64,000 nucleotides of DNA, from NCBI RefSeq assembly GCF_007679045.1, contig NZ_VEFS01000001.1, positions 1,032,706 through 1,096,705 of the forward strand, written 5' to 3'. Shown here piece after piece: positions 8,695-17,852 of this stretch (position 1 is the first letter of the stretch; each line of letters starts with the position of its first letter). Made by a program: the position numbers and the translations under genes. This stretch comes from Microbacterium sp. BH-3-3-3. Lineage in GTDB: Bacteria; Actinomycetota; Actinomycetes; Actinomycetales; Microbacteriaceae. The notes under the pieces are model-generated. The model was given only the letters and a program-made list of their open reading frames with translations. It had not been told where the DNA came from and made no database searches.

Positions 8695-9888
8695 TCAGAG
8701 GAAGGCCAGAATTACTCCCCCGGCCGCGCCCACGATGACCACGGCCCATGCCGGGGCACGGAACGCGGTCAGCAGCACGAAGCCCACCGCCGCGAGCAGG
8801 AACGGGCCCGGACCGGTCACCGCGGTCGTGAAGACCGGGGCGTAGAGGGCGGCGGCCAGGATGCCGACGACGGCCGCGTTCGCGCCGCGCATCGCCGCGC
8901 GTACCCGCGGCCTCTCGCGCACGGCGTCCCAGAAGGGCAGGACTCCGACCAGCACGAGGAATCCAGGTGCGAAGATCGCGGCGAGCGCGAGGGCGGCACC
9001 CGCGACGCCTCCGGGGCCGACGTTCGAGATCGACCCGAGGTAGGCCGCGAAGGTGAACAGCGGACCCGGCACGGCCTGCGCGGCGCCGTAGCCGGTGAGG
9101 AAATCGCCCGATGACACCCATCCGGTCTCGACGACGCCCGCCTGCAGCAGCGGCAGCACGACGTGACCTCCGCCGAACACGAGCGCCCCGGCGCGATAGA
9201 AGGCGTCGACCAACTGCGCGGTGCCCGCCCCCGTCGTCGTCGCCGCGAGGGGGAGAGCGATCAGGAGCGCGGCGTAGGCGGCGAGACACGCGATCGCCAC
9301 GGCCCTCGGCACCCCGAACGACGGCAGCCGCGGCCCCTCGGCCTCGGGCACCCCGCGCACCAGCAGCAGCCCGCCCACGATGCCGACGGCGAGGGCCCCG
9401 AGCTGCCCCGGCGCCGCGGGCAGCAGCAGCGCGAGGGCGAGCCCGACCACCGCGATACCCGCCCGCCGGGCGTCGGGGGTGAGGGTGCGCGCCATCCCCC
9501 ACACGGCGTGCGCCACGACGGCCACCGCGATGATCTCGAGGCCCGACAGCACTCCGTCGCCGATCGGTCCCCCCACCAGCGCCGCCCCGCCGGCGAACAG
9601 CACCAGCAGCATCGCGGAGGGAAGGGTGAAGGCGAGGAACGCGGCGAGCGCGCCGAGGATGCCCGCGCGCTGCAGCCCCATGGCGAAGCCGACCTGGCTC
9701 GAAGCCGGCCCGGGCAAGAACTGGCACAGCGCGACGAGGTCGGCGTAGGCGCGATCGTCCATCCATCGGCGCCGCACGACGAGGTCGTCGCGGAAGTAGC
9801 CGAGGTGCGCGACGGGCCCCCCGAACGACGACACTCCGAGGCGCAGGAACGCCCGGAACACCTCTCCCACCCGGCCGTCTCGCGTCAT
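8695..9888 (-). CDS. chrA: Chromate efflux transporter, two-domain CHR type
   Basis: A membrane antiporter predicted to expel chromate. The 397-residue protein contains two tandem CHR domains. The first has the conserved FLRLGVSSFGGPVAHLGYFRDD and LCQFLPGPASSQVGF motifs, the second has FGGGHVVLPLL and GYGAAQAVPGPLFTFAAYLG. The frame is open much further upstream, but the ATG at 9888 is preceded by GAGGAAGAG and begins exactly at the family N-terminus, so I use it. The upstream oxidoreductase stop is 41 bp away. A role other than chromate cannot be excluded. Confidence 0.92.
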   Translation of the reverse strand: MTRDGRVGEVFRAFLRLGVSSFGGPVAHLGYFRDDLVVRRRWMDDRAYADLVALCQFLPGPASSQVGFAMGLQRAGILGALAAFLAFTLPSAMLLVLFAGGAALVGGPIGDGVLSGLEIIAVAVVAHAVWGMARTLTPDARRAGIAVVGLALALLLPAAPGQLGALAVGIVGGLLLVRGVPEAEGPRLPSFGVPRAVAIACLAAYAALLIALPLAATTTGAGTAQLVDAFYRAGALVFGGGHVVLPLLQAGVVETGWVSSGDFLTGYGAAQAVPGPLFTFAAYLGSISNVGPGGVAGAALALAAIFAPGFLVLVGVLPFWDAVRERPRVRAAMRGANAAVVGILAAALYAPVFTTAVTGPGPFLLAAVGFVLLTAFRAPAWAVVIVGAAGGVILAFL

Positions 9889-9929
9889 CCGCCGATTCTC
9901 TTCCTCTGGGGGAAACGGGAGGTGAATCC

Positions 9930-10886
9930 TCAGACCAACGGAACAGCGAGGATCTGGTCGATGGCCCGCAGCGTGAGCCCGGTGAGCTCCTGATCGCGGG
10001 CGATGTCCACGCCGCCGATTGCGTCGCGGAAGCGCTCGATCTCTCCGACCATCGGGTTGTCGGGGGCCTCGACGCGGACGACCTCTGCCGCGCCCCCGCG
10101 CGGAGTGAGGGTCAGCAGTCGAGGGGCCTCGATCGCATCGATCGCGAGCGAGCCGTCTTCGCCCTGGATCTCGCTGAACAGGGAGGTGTCGGTGATCTTC
10201 GACCACGCGACGTCGGCGAGAAAGCCGTCGTAGGCGGCGAGCGCCGAACCGAGGCCGTCGGTCGCGGAGGCGATGCCGACGCGTGCGCCCTGCAGCGCGC
10301 GCGGCGCACCGAACAGCCGCACCAGCACGTGCAACGGATAGACCCCGAGGTCGCGCAGCGCACTGCCGCCCAGCGCGGGGTCGAAGATGTTCGTCTGCTC
10401 CCCCGCGAGCACGTGGTCGTACCGCGCCGAACGCTTCTCGTACCGGAACGAGACGCGTCGCAGTCGTCCGAGCCGGGGCACGAGCCGCTCCACTTCCGCC
10501 AGCCCGGGGTCGTAGGCGCTGCGCATGGCCTCGAGCAGCACGACGCCCCGCTCGCGTGCGTGCGCGACCGCCGCATCCCACTCGTCCGCGGTCAGGACCG
10601 CGGGCTTCTCGACGAGGGCCGGGATGCCGGCATCCGTCGCTGCGCGCACCTGCTCCGCGTGCACCGCGTTCGGGCTCGCGAGATACACGGCGTCGACGTC
10701 GGGGGCCGCGAGGAGGGCGTCGAGTCCCTCGGCGGTGCCGGGCGCCCCCACGTGATCGGCGAACTCCCGCGCCCGCGCCGCGTCACGAGAGGCGACGCGC
10801 GACACCTCGACCCCGTCGACGACACCCACCGCGCGGGCGAACTGCTCGGAGATGGAACTCGTGCCGACGATGCCGATGCGGATCAT
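9930..10886 (-). CDS. Gfo/Idh/MocA-family NAD(P)-dependent oxidoreductase
   Basis: A predicted sugar or polyol dehydrogenase. The Rossmann nucleotide loop GIVGTSSISEQF is at 5-16, YLASPNAVHAEQV follows at 68-80, and the EKP signature whose lysine acts in catalysis is at 93-95. The 318-residue length fits the trans-1,2-dihydrobenzene-1,2-diol dehydrogenase-like branch. The start faces the deacetylase gene at a distance of about 100 bp. The substrate is unknown. Confidence 0.9.
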   Translation of the reverse strand: MIRIGIVGTSSISEQFARAVGVVDGVEVSRVASRDAARAREFADHVGAPGTAEGLDALLAAPDVDAVYLASPNAVHAEQVRAATDAGIPALVEKPAVLTADEWDAAVAHARERGVVLLEAMRSAYDPGLAEVERLVPRLGRLRRVSFRYEKRSARYDHVLAGEQTNIFDPALGGSALRDLGVYPLHVLVRLFGAPRALQGARVGIASATDGLGSALAAYDGFLADVAWSKITDTSLFSEIQGEDGSLAIDAIEAPRLLTLTPRGGAAEVVRVEAPDNPMVGEIERFRDAIGGVDIARDQELTGLTLRAIDQILAVPLV

Positions 10887-10992
10887 TCCTTCATCCTCCC
10901 GCGGCGGGTGCGCGCGGATCGAATCGCGTATCCGAGCGTTCGCGCCATCTCACTATGCTCTCGCCGATTCGCCCACCCGATCCCGAGGCCCC

Positions 10993-12147
10993 ATGCACAG
11001 CACCCGAGTCGCGCAGCGCCGCCGCACATCGCGCGCCGTCCGTCGACGCCGCTCCGTCGTCGCCGCCGTCCTGTCCGTCGTCCTGATCGCCACCGGTGTG
11101 ACGGCCCTCGCGGTCACCCGCGGCGCCGCTCGCCCGGAGGCAGGCTCCTCGCCCACCGCGGAGAATTCCACCCCGGCTGGGACGCCCACGCAGACTCCGC
11201 TCACGCCGGCGGAGCAGCTCTTGGCGACCGCCACCGATCCGAACGCCTGCGCCGTGTCGTTCGAGGGCGATTCGCTCGCGCTCGCCCCGCAGCTGCAGAT
11301 CATCGGCGCACGGTACGAGGCACTTCCCCTTCCCGCACAGCCCGGGCGCGTGTTCGCCGGCTGGTACGCCGACGCGGGCGCGGCGAGCACCCTCTCGCTC
11401 ACGGAGCGCATCAACGGAGCCGACCTCGTCTCGTGCACCGATCGCCGGCGCACCCTGCACGCCGGGTGGACCACCCCCGAGGCCAACGCGGCCGAGCAGA
11501 CGCAGCTGCCGATCCTGATGTACCACCAGTTCACGCAGAAGCCCGGGGGCGAAGACGGCTGGCTCCGCCTGAATTACGCCGACATCGGCGACTTCGACGC
11601 GCAGATGGCCTACGTGCAGGACGGTGGGTTCTATCTACCGACGTGGGACGAGGTGAGCGCCTTCATCGACGGACGCCTCTTCCTGCCCAAGCGATCCGTC
11701 GTGGTCACCGACGACGACGCCGACAGCTCGTGGCTCGATCTCGCCGCCCCCATCGTCGCCGCGCGCGGGGTGCTCACGACCTCGTTCGTCATCACCTCCG
11801 CCCGCACCGCGCCCGCGCCCAACCCGTTCGTCCTGCAGCGCTCGCACACGCACGACATGCATCGAGCCGGGGCGAACGGCCGGGGGCGGATGGTGAACGA
11901 CGACGCCGCCACGATCGCGGCAGATCTCGACCAATCGGCGCAGATCCTGGGGGCGAAGGAGGTCGTCGCCTACCCCTACGGCCACTACGACGACACGACG
12001 AAAGAAGGAGTGCGACAGGCCGGGTTCGACCTGGGCCGCACGATCGAGCACGGCTACGTGCGCATCGGCACCGACAAGCTGGCCCTCCCCGTCATCCGCG
12101 TCAACTACGGCATGACGGTCGACGACCTGCGTGCGAGCATCGGGTGA
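10993..12147 (+). CDS. Membrane-anchored polysaccharide deacetylase with InlB-repeat-like domain
   Basis: Predicted extracytoplasmic carbohydrate de-N-acetylase acting on peptidoglycan or capsule. One N-terminal anchor (about 21-42) follows an Arg-rich start. Residues about 75-150 resemble an InlB B-repeat (RVFAGWYADAGA and then LHAGWTTP). The NodB domain begins at LPILMYHQF and shows VTDDDADSS (about 236), RSHTHDMH (about 284-291) and AYPYGHYDD (about 326), the Asp, His-xxx-His and RPY-like motifs. The last lacks the canonical Arg. I chose the ATG at 10993 because upstream codons run into the divergent oxidoreductase gene. The product is 384 residues. Confidence 0.88.
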   Translation: MHSTRVAQRRRTSRAVRRRRSVVAAVLSVVLIATGVTALAVTRGAARPEAGSSPTAENSTPAGTPTQTPLTPAEQLLATATDPNACAVSFEGDSLALAPQLQIIGARYEALPLPAQPGRVFAGWYADAGAASTLSLTERINGADLVSCTDRRRTLHAGWTTPEANAAEQTQLPILMYHQFTQKPGGEDGWLRLNYADIGDFDAQMAYVQDGGFYLPTWDEVSAFIDGRLFLPKRSVVVTDDDADSSWLDLAAPIVAARGVLTTSFVITSARTAPAPNPFVLQRSHTHDMHRAGANGRGRMVNDDAATIAADLDQSAQILGAKEVVAYPYGHYDDTTKEGVRQAGFDLGRTIEHGYVRIGTDKLALPVIRVNYGMTVDDLRASIG

Positions 12148-12305
12148 CGACGCCGCGTTTTCGCCGTCTCACGGGCGGTTTCTCATGGATCACTGGGGTG
12201 AACATCCGCTACCTCCCAGGGAACTCCGCCACAATCCCAGATTGAGCACGCGTCGGCCGGTCTACGCTGTGTATTTCTGGCTTACCGACGAAAACGCGAG
12301 CACCC

Positions 12306-13433
12306 ATGGATCTATCCGTCATCGTTCCGACCTTCAATGAAGGCCCGAACGTCGCAGAGCTGGTCCGGCGCACCACGCAGGCACTGCTCGGCCGCACGGT
12401 CGAGGTCATCTTCGTCGACGACTCCACCGACGACACCCCCGACATCATCCGGGCCGTGGCCGCGGCATCCGAGATCCCCGTTCGCCTCATCCACCGCGAC
12501 GACCCCGTGGGCGGTCTCGGCGGGGCCGTCGTCGAAGGCATCCGCGCCGCGGAGGCCGACCGGTGCGTCGTCATGGACGGCGACCTGCAGCACCCGCCCG
12601 AGGTCATCGCCGAGCTGCTCGCCCGCGCCGAAGAGGGCGACGCCGACGTCGTCGTGGCCTCGCGATACATCGCCGGTGGCACCTCCGACGGTCTGGCCAA
12701 CGCTGTGCGCACCACGGTGTCGCGCGCATCGACCTTGCTGACCAAGGCGATGTTCCCCAAGAAGCTGCACAACTGCTCCGACCCGATGACGGGCTTCTTC
12801 CTCGTCGACCGTCGCTCGCTCGACATGGACACCCTGCAGCCCCGCGGATTCAAGATCCTGCTCGAGATCCTCGCCCGCAAGCAGATGCGCGTGGCCGAGG
12901 TGCCGTTCTCGTTCGCTCCGCGCTTCGCCGGTGAGTCCAAGGCGTCGTTCAGCCAGGGCATGCGCTTCCTCACGCAGCTGACCATGCTGCGCTTCGGCCG
13001 CATGTCGGCCTTCGCGCTCGTCGGCGGTCTCGGCGCCCTCGCGAACCTGGCGATCATGTGGGCGCTGCAGGCCGTGGGTGTGCAGTACCTCATCGCCGCC
13101 GTCATCGCGAGCATCGTGACGATCGTGGCCAACTTCCTCGCCCTCGAGTACCTCGTCTTCGCCGACATGCGCGCGGAGTCGGGTCTCATGCGGCATCGCT
13201 TCGTCAAGTCGTTCACGTTCAACGGCGTCGAGGCCATCGTGCGCATCCCGGTGATCTGGGTGCTCGTGAGCCAGGCGCACTTCCAGAGCGTCGTGGCGGC
13301 CGCGCTGACCCTCGTCGCCGCGTTCGTCGTGCGCTTCGTGTTCCACGCCCTCGTGGTCTACGCGCCGAAGAAGAGCCGCGTCAGCAAGGTCGTCCACGCC
13401 ATCGAGCCCCTCGAAGACGAAGTCACGGCCTGA
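12306..13433 (+). CDS. GT2 polyprenol-phosphate mannosyltransferase fused to GtrA domain
   Basis: Residues 1-240 are a family 2 glycosyltransferase like dolichol-phosphate mannose synthase. Evidence is VIVPTFNEGPNV at 5-16, VDDSTDDT at 38-45, the DGD metal motif at 91-93 and SDPMTGFFLVDR. It should transfer mannose or another sugar from a nucleotide sugar to a lipid carrier on the inner face of the membrane. Residues about 240-365 are a GtrA domain with four membrane segments that may flip or anchor the lipid-linked sugar. In mycobacteria a similar Ppm activity feeds mannosylation of proteins and lipoglycans. The gene stands alone, with an AT-rich promoter region upstream. Confidence 0.9.
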   Translation: MDLSVIVPTFNEGPNVAELVRRTTQALLGRTVEVIFVDDSTDDTPDIIRAVAAASEIPVRLIHRDDPVGGLGGAVVEGIRAAEADRCVVMDGDLQHPPEVIAELLARAEEGDADVVVASRYIAGGTSDGLANAVRTTVSRASTLLTKAMFPKKLHNCSDPMTGFFLVDRRSLDMDTLQPRGFKILLEILARKQMRVAEVPFSFAPRFAGESKASFSQGMRFLTQLTMLRFGRMSAFALVGGLGALANLAIMWALQAVGVQYLIAAVIASIVTIVANFLALEYLVFADMRAESGLMRHRFVKSFTFNGVEAIVRIPVIWVLVSQAHFQSVVAAALTLVAAFVVRFVFHALVVYAPKKSRVSKVVHAIEPLEDEVTA

Positions 13434-13467
13434 CGCCCGGCTGCCGGGGGCGGCGTACGCTGGAGAC

Positions 13468-13725
13468 ATGTCCTCCGACGCACCCATCCGTATGTTCGGC
13501 GCCGACTGGTGCCGCGATTGCATCCGTACGAAGAAGCAGCTCGACGAGCTCGGCATCGACTACGAGTACATCGACCTCGTGGCCGACCCCTCGGCCGCCG
13601 ACGTCGCCAAGGAGATCTCGGGTCGCACCAGCATTCCCGTGGTCGTCTACCCCGACTCCAGCCACCACGTCGAGCCCTCGAACGCCGACGTCGAGTCGAA
13701 GCTGCGCGAGCTCTCGCTGATCTGA
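13468..13725 (+). CDS. Mycoredoxin / glutaredoxin-like protein
   Basis: An 85-residue thioredoxin-fold redox protein with the active site WCRDC (C15, C18), the cis-proline region TSIPVVVYPD, and a length matching actinobacterial mycoredoxins. These reduce mycothiol mixed disulfides using mycothiol. The active-site dipeptide RD is not the GY of M. tuberculosis Mrx1. It begins 34 bp after the glycosyltransferase and is followed after 10 bp by the amidohydrolase gene, so it may head that short operon. Confidence 0.88.
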   Translation: MSSDAPIRMFGADWCRDCIRTKKQLDELGIDYEYIDLVADPSAADVAKEISGRTSIPVVVYPDSSHHVEPSNADVESKLRELSLI

Positions 13726-13735
13726 TCGGGTCGGC

Positions 13736-14674
13736 GTGACCCTCTCCGCCGCGTGGCCGGTGCGCCGCGCGCTCACTGCAGAGCTCGGCACGGCGTTGCC
13801 CGCGTTCGTCGATCATCACGTGCACCTGCACCTGATCGACGGCGCGGGCCTGCCTTCCCGCGGGATCGCCGCGGTCGTCGACCTCGGCGGCGATCCGATG
13901 GCCCTCGCCCGACGAGCCTCCGGTCTGCCGCGAGTGTCGTTCGCCGGAGCCTTCCTGACCGCACCCGGCGGATACCCCTCGGGCAGGTCGTGGGCCCCGG
14001 CGCCCGTCGTGCGCACGATTACCGACGCGTCTCGGCATCCGGGAGTCGAGGGCGGAGCCCGCACCGCCGTGGATGAGCAGGCGGATGCCGGGGCCTCGGT
14101 CATCAAGATCGCGTTGCACGCCGACGCGGGGCCGGTCGTGTCGGACGAGGAGCTCGCGTCCATCGTGGCGTCGGCGCGGGAGCGTGGTCTGCCGACCGTC
14201 GCGCACGCCCAGGGTCACGGGCAGGTCGACCGGGCGATCGCGGCCGGAGTCGACGCCCTGGCCCACACACCGTTCGACGAACCCGTGACCCGCCGGCAGA
14301 TCTCGCGCGCGGTGTCGGGGGGACAGGCGTGGATCTCGACGCTCGACATCCACAAGGGCGCCGACCGCGCGCGGGCGATCACGAACCTCCGAGCCTTCGC
14401 CGCGCGCGGAGGGCGCGTGCTCTACGGCACCGACCTCGGCAACGGCTCACTGCCCGTCGGCCTGAACCGCCGGGAGCTGCTCGGCCTGCACGAGGCCGGG
14501 GTGCGGGGGGACGCGCTCATCGCCGCGCTGACCGAGCCGTGGCCGGCGGTCCGATCCGACGACGCGGTGTCGACGTTCATCGCGGGTCCCGCCCCCACCG
14601 ACCCCGACGACGTGCCGACGTGGCTCAGCCGCGGAACCGTCGTCCCCACCGAGGAGCTCACCCGTGTCGACTGA
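13736..14674 (+). CDS. Amidohydrolase-superfamily enzyme
   Basis: A metal-dependent hydrolase of unknown substrate, 312 residues. The HxH metal motif is in DHHVHLH (26-32), a candidate carbamylated or bridging lysine is in VIKIALHAD, further metal ligands are in VAHAQGHG and ALAHTPFDE, and the catalytic Asp is in LYGTDLGNGS. The small N-terminal beta domain of many relatives is reduced. The GTG start sits 10 bp after mycoredoxin, and the 3' end overlaps kynU by 11 bp, so translation is probably coupled. Its pairing with kynureninase suggests a step in aromatic amino acid breakdown, but this is inference. Confidence 0.8.
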   Translation: MTLSAAWPVRRALTAELGTALPAFVDHHVHLHLIDGAGLPSRGIAAVVDLGGDPMALARRASGLPRVSFAGAFLTAPGGYPSGRSWAPAPVVRTITDASRHPGVEGGARTAVDEQADAGASVIKIALHADAGPVVSDEELASIVASARERGLPTVAHAQGHGQVDRAIAAGVDALAHTPFDEPVTRRQISRAVSGGQAWISTLDIHKGADRARAITNLRAFAARGGRVLYGTDLGNGSLPVGLNRRELLGLHEAGVRGDALIAALTEPWPAVRSDDAVSTFIAGPAPTDPDDVPTWLSRGTVVPTEELTRVD

Positions 14675-15950
14675 CCCCACCCCCGACTTCGGTTCCGTCG
14701 ACGGCCTCGAGGTGCCCCACCGCTCGCTCCGCAGCGACGCGACACGTGCCGACGCGGCCGATCCCCTCGCCGCCCACCGCGACGCCTTCGTGGGAGCCGA
14801 GACCTCGCTGGTCTACTTCGACGGCAACTCGCTGGGCCGACCGCCGCGGGCCGCGGCCGCGCGCCTCTCCCGCTTCGTGTCCGAGGAGTGGGGCGGTCGT
14901 CTCATCCGCGGGTGGGACGAGTCGTGGATGGACCTCCCCTTCGCCATCGGCGACCGCATCGGGCGGGTCGCCCTGGGCGCGGCATCCGGTCAGACCGTGA
15001 TCGGCGACTCGACCACGGTGCTGTTGTACAAGCTGCTGCGTGCGGCGCTCGACTTTCAGATGGCCGCCGATCCCGAGCGGGTCGAGATCGTCGTGGGTCG
15101 AGACGACTTCCCCACCGATCGCTACCTCGTCGAGGGCATCGCCGCCGAGCGCGGTGCGCGTCTCGTGTGGGTCGACGTCGACACCGCGCGGGGAGTGGAT
15201 GCCGATCTGCTCGAAGCAGCCGTGAGCCGACGGACCGCGGTGGTGCTGCTCAGTCACGTGTCGTACCGCTCGGGCTTCCTCGCCGACGGGACCGAGCTCA
15301 CCGCGATCGCGCATCGCGCCGGGGCCCTCGTGCTGTGGGACCTGTGCCACTCCGCCGGCTCGGTTCCGGTCGAGCTCGACGCGTGGGGCGCCGATCTCGC
15401 CGTGGGCTGCACCTACAAGTACCTCAACGGCGGGCCCGGCTCCCCCGCGTTCGCATACGTCGCCGAACGTCATCAGGGGACCCTCGTCCAGCCGGTGCAG
15501 GGGTGGATGGGCGCGGCCGACGTGTTCTCGATGGGCCCGGTGTACCGGCCCGCCGACGGCATGCGCCGCTTCTTGTCGGGCACTCCCCCGGTGCTCGCGA
15601 TGATCGCGATGCAGGACACCCTCGACCTGCTCGAGGAGGCCGGGATCACCGCCGTGCGCGAGAAGTCGATCGCGCTGACGGAGTTCGCCCTCCGCGCGAG
15701 CGATGCGCTGCTGACCCCGCTCGGTGTGCGGCTCGCCTCGCCTCGCGATCCCGCGGAGCGCGGCGGCCACGTCACGCTGTCACACCCCGCCATGCGCGCG
15801 GTGACGGCACGCCTGTGGCGACAGGACGTCATCCCCGACTACCGCGACCCGCATGGCCTGCGGATCGGCTTGTCACCGCTGTCGACGAGCTTCGCCGAGA
15901 CCCTCACCGGCCTCGAGGCGGTCGCCGCCGCCGTCCGCGCCGAGAGCTGA
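14664..15950 (+). CDS. kynU: Kynureninase (PLP-dependent)
   Basis: Cleaves kynurenine to anthranilate and alanine in tryptophan degradation. The 428-residue protein has the kynureninase hallmarks YFDGNSLGRPP near the N-terminus, FPTDRYL, WDLCHSAGSVPVEL around 224, and CTYKYLNGGPGSPAF with the PLP lysine K252. The GTG start overlaps the preceding amidohydrolase gene by 11 bp. No tryptophan dioxygenase or recognisable formamidase is in the window, so the upstream pathway would have to be elsewhere. A related aminotransferase V activity is a lesser possibility. Confidence 0.88.
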   Translation: MSTDPTPDFGSVDGLEVPHRSLRSDATRADAADPLAAHRDAFVGAETSLVYFDGNSLGRPPRAAAARLSRFVSEEWGGRLIRGWDESWMDLPFAIGDRIGRVALGAASGQTVIGDSTTVLLYKLLRAALDFQMAADPERVEIVVGRDDFPTDRYLVEGIAAERGARLVWVDVDTARGVDADLLEAAVSRRTAVVLLSHVSYRSGFLADGTELTAIAHRAGALVLWDLCHSAGSVPVELDAWGADLAVGCTYKYLNGGPGSPAFAYVAERHQGTLVQPVQGWMGAADVFSMGPVYRPADGMRRFLSGTPPVLAMIAMQDTLDLLEEAGITAVREKSIALTEFALRASDALLTPLGVRLASPRDPAERGGHVTLSHPAMRAVTARLWRQDVIPDYRDPHGLRIGLSPLSTSFAETLTGLEAVAAAVRAES

Positions 15951-16008
15951 GGGCCGATACCGGGCTCGCGCATCGAGGGCGCCGGGAGCGGAGGGCTAGC
16001 CTCGGAGG

Positions 16009-17757
16009 GTGATCGATCCCCTCATCCTCGTCGTCGCCGGCGTGGTCGTGGTCGCCCTCGCCACCGTCATCGCGCCGCGCTTCAACGTCGCGGGGCCCCT
16101 CGTGCTGCTCGCGATCGGCGCGGCTGTGAGCCTGCTGCCGTTCGTTCCGCCCTTCGCGCTGAACCCCGAGGTCATCCTCATCGGCGTCCTCCCGCCCCTG
16201 CTGTACTCCGCGGCCGTGCAGCTGCCCGCGATCGAGTTCCGCCGCGACTTCGCCCCCATCGCGGGGCTCTCGGTGCTGCTGGTGGTCTTCAGCTCGCTCG
16301 TGCTCGGGGTGTTCTTCTGGGCGGTCATCCCCGGGCTGGGCCTCGCGCTGGGCATCGCGCTGGGCGCGATCCTCAGTCCGACGGATGCCGTGGCCACCTC
16401 GATCGCGAAACGCCTCGGCATCTCTCCGCGGGTCGTGACCATGCTCGAGGGCGAGAGCCTGCTCAACGACGCCACCGCGCTGGTGATGCTGCGCACGGCG
16501 GTCGCCGCCGTGGCATCCGGATTCGCCTTCGGCGACGCCCTCGCCAACTTCGCCTGGGCCGTCGTGATCGCCCTCGTCCTCGGCGCGGTCATCGGCTGGG
16601 TGAATCTGCGCGTGCGCGAGCGCGTCACCAACTCGGCAGCGAACACCGCGCTGAGCTTCACGATCCCCTTCATCGCCTACCTCCCCACCGAGCACCTCGG
16701 CGGGTCGGGACTCGTCGCCGCCGTGGTCGCGGGGATCGTCACCGGGCAGGGAGCGGCGCGTCGCTTCACCCCCGAGCAGCGCATGAGCGACCGGCTGAAC
16801 TGGCGCACGATCGAGCTGATCCTCGAGGGCGGGGTCTTCCTCGTGTTCGGCCTCGAGCTGAAAGACATCGTCACCGCCAACCTGCGCGAGCACGAGGGGC
16901 TCTGGCACGGCACGTGGCTCGCTCTGTCGGCCCTCGGCATCACGCTCGCGGTGCGGGCGCTGTACGTGTCGAACCTCGTCTGGGTGCAGGGTCGCCGCAG
17001 CCGGCGGGCCGACCGCCATCAGGAGCGGATCGACGGAGCGCAGGAACGACTCGACCGCTTCGAAGAGGCCTACCGCAACGCGCCGGAGCAGTTCGGCGCG
17101 TCGGCGGCGAACCCCGAGCGCGCGGAGCGGCGCATCGGCTGGATGCGCGGCCGCATCTCGCGCACCATGGCCGACCTCGACTACTACCGCGACACCCCGC
17201 TGGGGGCGCGCCACGGAACCGTCATCGTCTGGGCGGGTATGCGGGGTGTGGTCACTCTCGCGGCCGCGCAGACGCTGCCGGAAAATACCTCGCAGCGCCC
17301 GCTGCTGATCTTCGTCGCGTTCCTCGTGGCGCTGTTCAGCCTGGTGCTGCAGGGACTCACCCTCGGGCCCGTCGTGCGCGCGGTCGGACTCACCGGCAAG
17401 GGCGGAGAGGGTCCGTCCCGCGAGGAGCAGCAGGCTCTCGACCTCGAGCTGCGCGAAGCCGCCGTCTCGGCCGTCGCCTCGGGCGCGCTGACGCGCCGCA
17501 ACGGCGACGCCTTCTCCCCCGAGCTGGTCGAGCGCGCCGGGGCCCTCGTCGTGCGCCCGCCCGACGAGGAGGCGACCGAGAGGGTGCGCGATCTGCTCGA
17601 GCTGCGCCTGGCCTCGATCGAGGCGATGCGTCATCGCCTCGGGGCGCTCAGTCGCGATGGCCGGTACAGCACGGCTGCGCTGCGCCACGCTCTCGCCGAG
17701 CTCGACGCCGACCAGCTCAGCCTCGAGCTGCGCATCGACGACGGCGACGACGACTGA
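16009..17757 (+). CDS. CPA1-family Na+(K+)/H+ antiporter
   Basis: A membrane antiporter that exchanges monovalent cations for protons and supports pH and salt homeostasis. The membrane core has SPTDAVATS (from about residue 123) and EGESLLNDATALV (from about 147), which carry the conserved ion-binding Asp residues of the NhaP/NHE group, then GVVTLAAAQTLP near the end of the core. A charged cytoplasmic tail of about 110 residues includes predicted helices. The GTG start is 58 bp after kynU. Confidence 0.9.
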   Translation: MIDPLILVVAGVVVVALATVIAPRFNVAGPLVLLAIGAAVSLLPFVPPFALNPEVILIGVLPPLLYSAAVQLPAIEFRRDFAPIAGLSVLLVVFSSLVLGVFFWAVIPGLGLALGIALGAILSPTDAVATSIAKRLGISPRVVTMLEGESLLNDATALVMLRTAVAAVASGFAFGDALANFAWAVVIALVLGAVIGWVNLRVRERVTNSAANTALSFTIPFIAYLPTEHLGGSGLVAAVVAGIVTGQGAARRFTPEQRMSDRLNWRTIELILEGGVFLVFGLELKDIVTANLREHEGLWHGTWLALSALGITLAVRALYVSNLVWVQGRRSRRADRHQERIDGAQERLDRFEEAYRNAPEQFGASAANPERAERRIGWMRGRISRTMADLDYYRDTPLGARHGTVIVWAGMRGVVTLAAAQTLPENTSQRPLLIFVAFLVALFSLVLQGLTLGPVVRAVGLTGKGGEGPSREEQQALDLELREAAVSAVASGALTRRNGDAFSPELVERAGALVVRPPDEEATERVRDLLELRLASIEAMRHRLGALSRDGRYSTAALRHALAELDADQLSLELRIDDGDDD

Positions 17758-17852
17758 CGCGGAATACCCCGCCCCTCCACGCCGTTTCCATTCATGCGCA
17801 TGCGGTCACCGCGAAAGTCGTGGCGACTCGACGGCGGGAGAGAAGAGCATCC

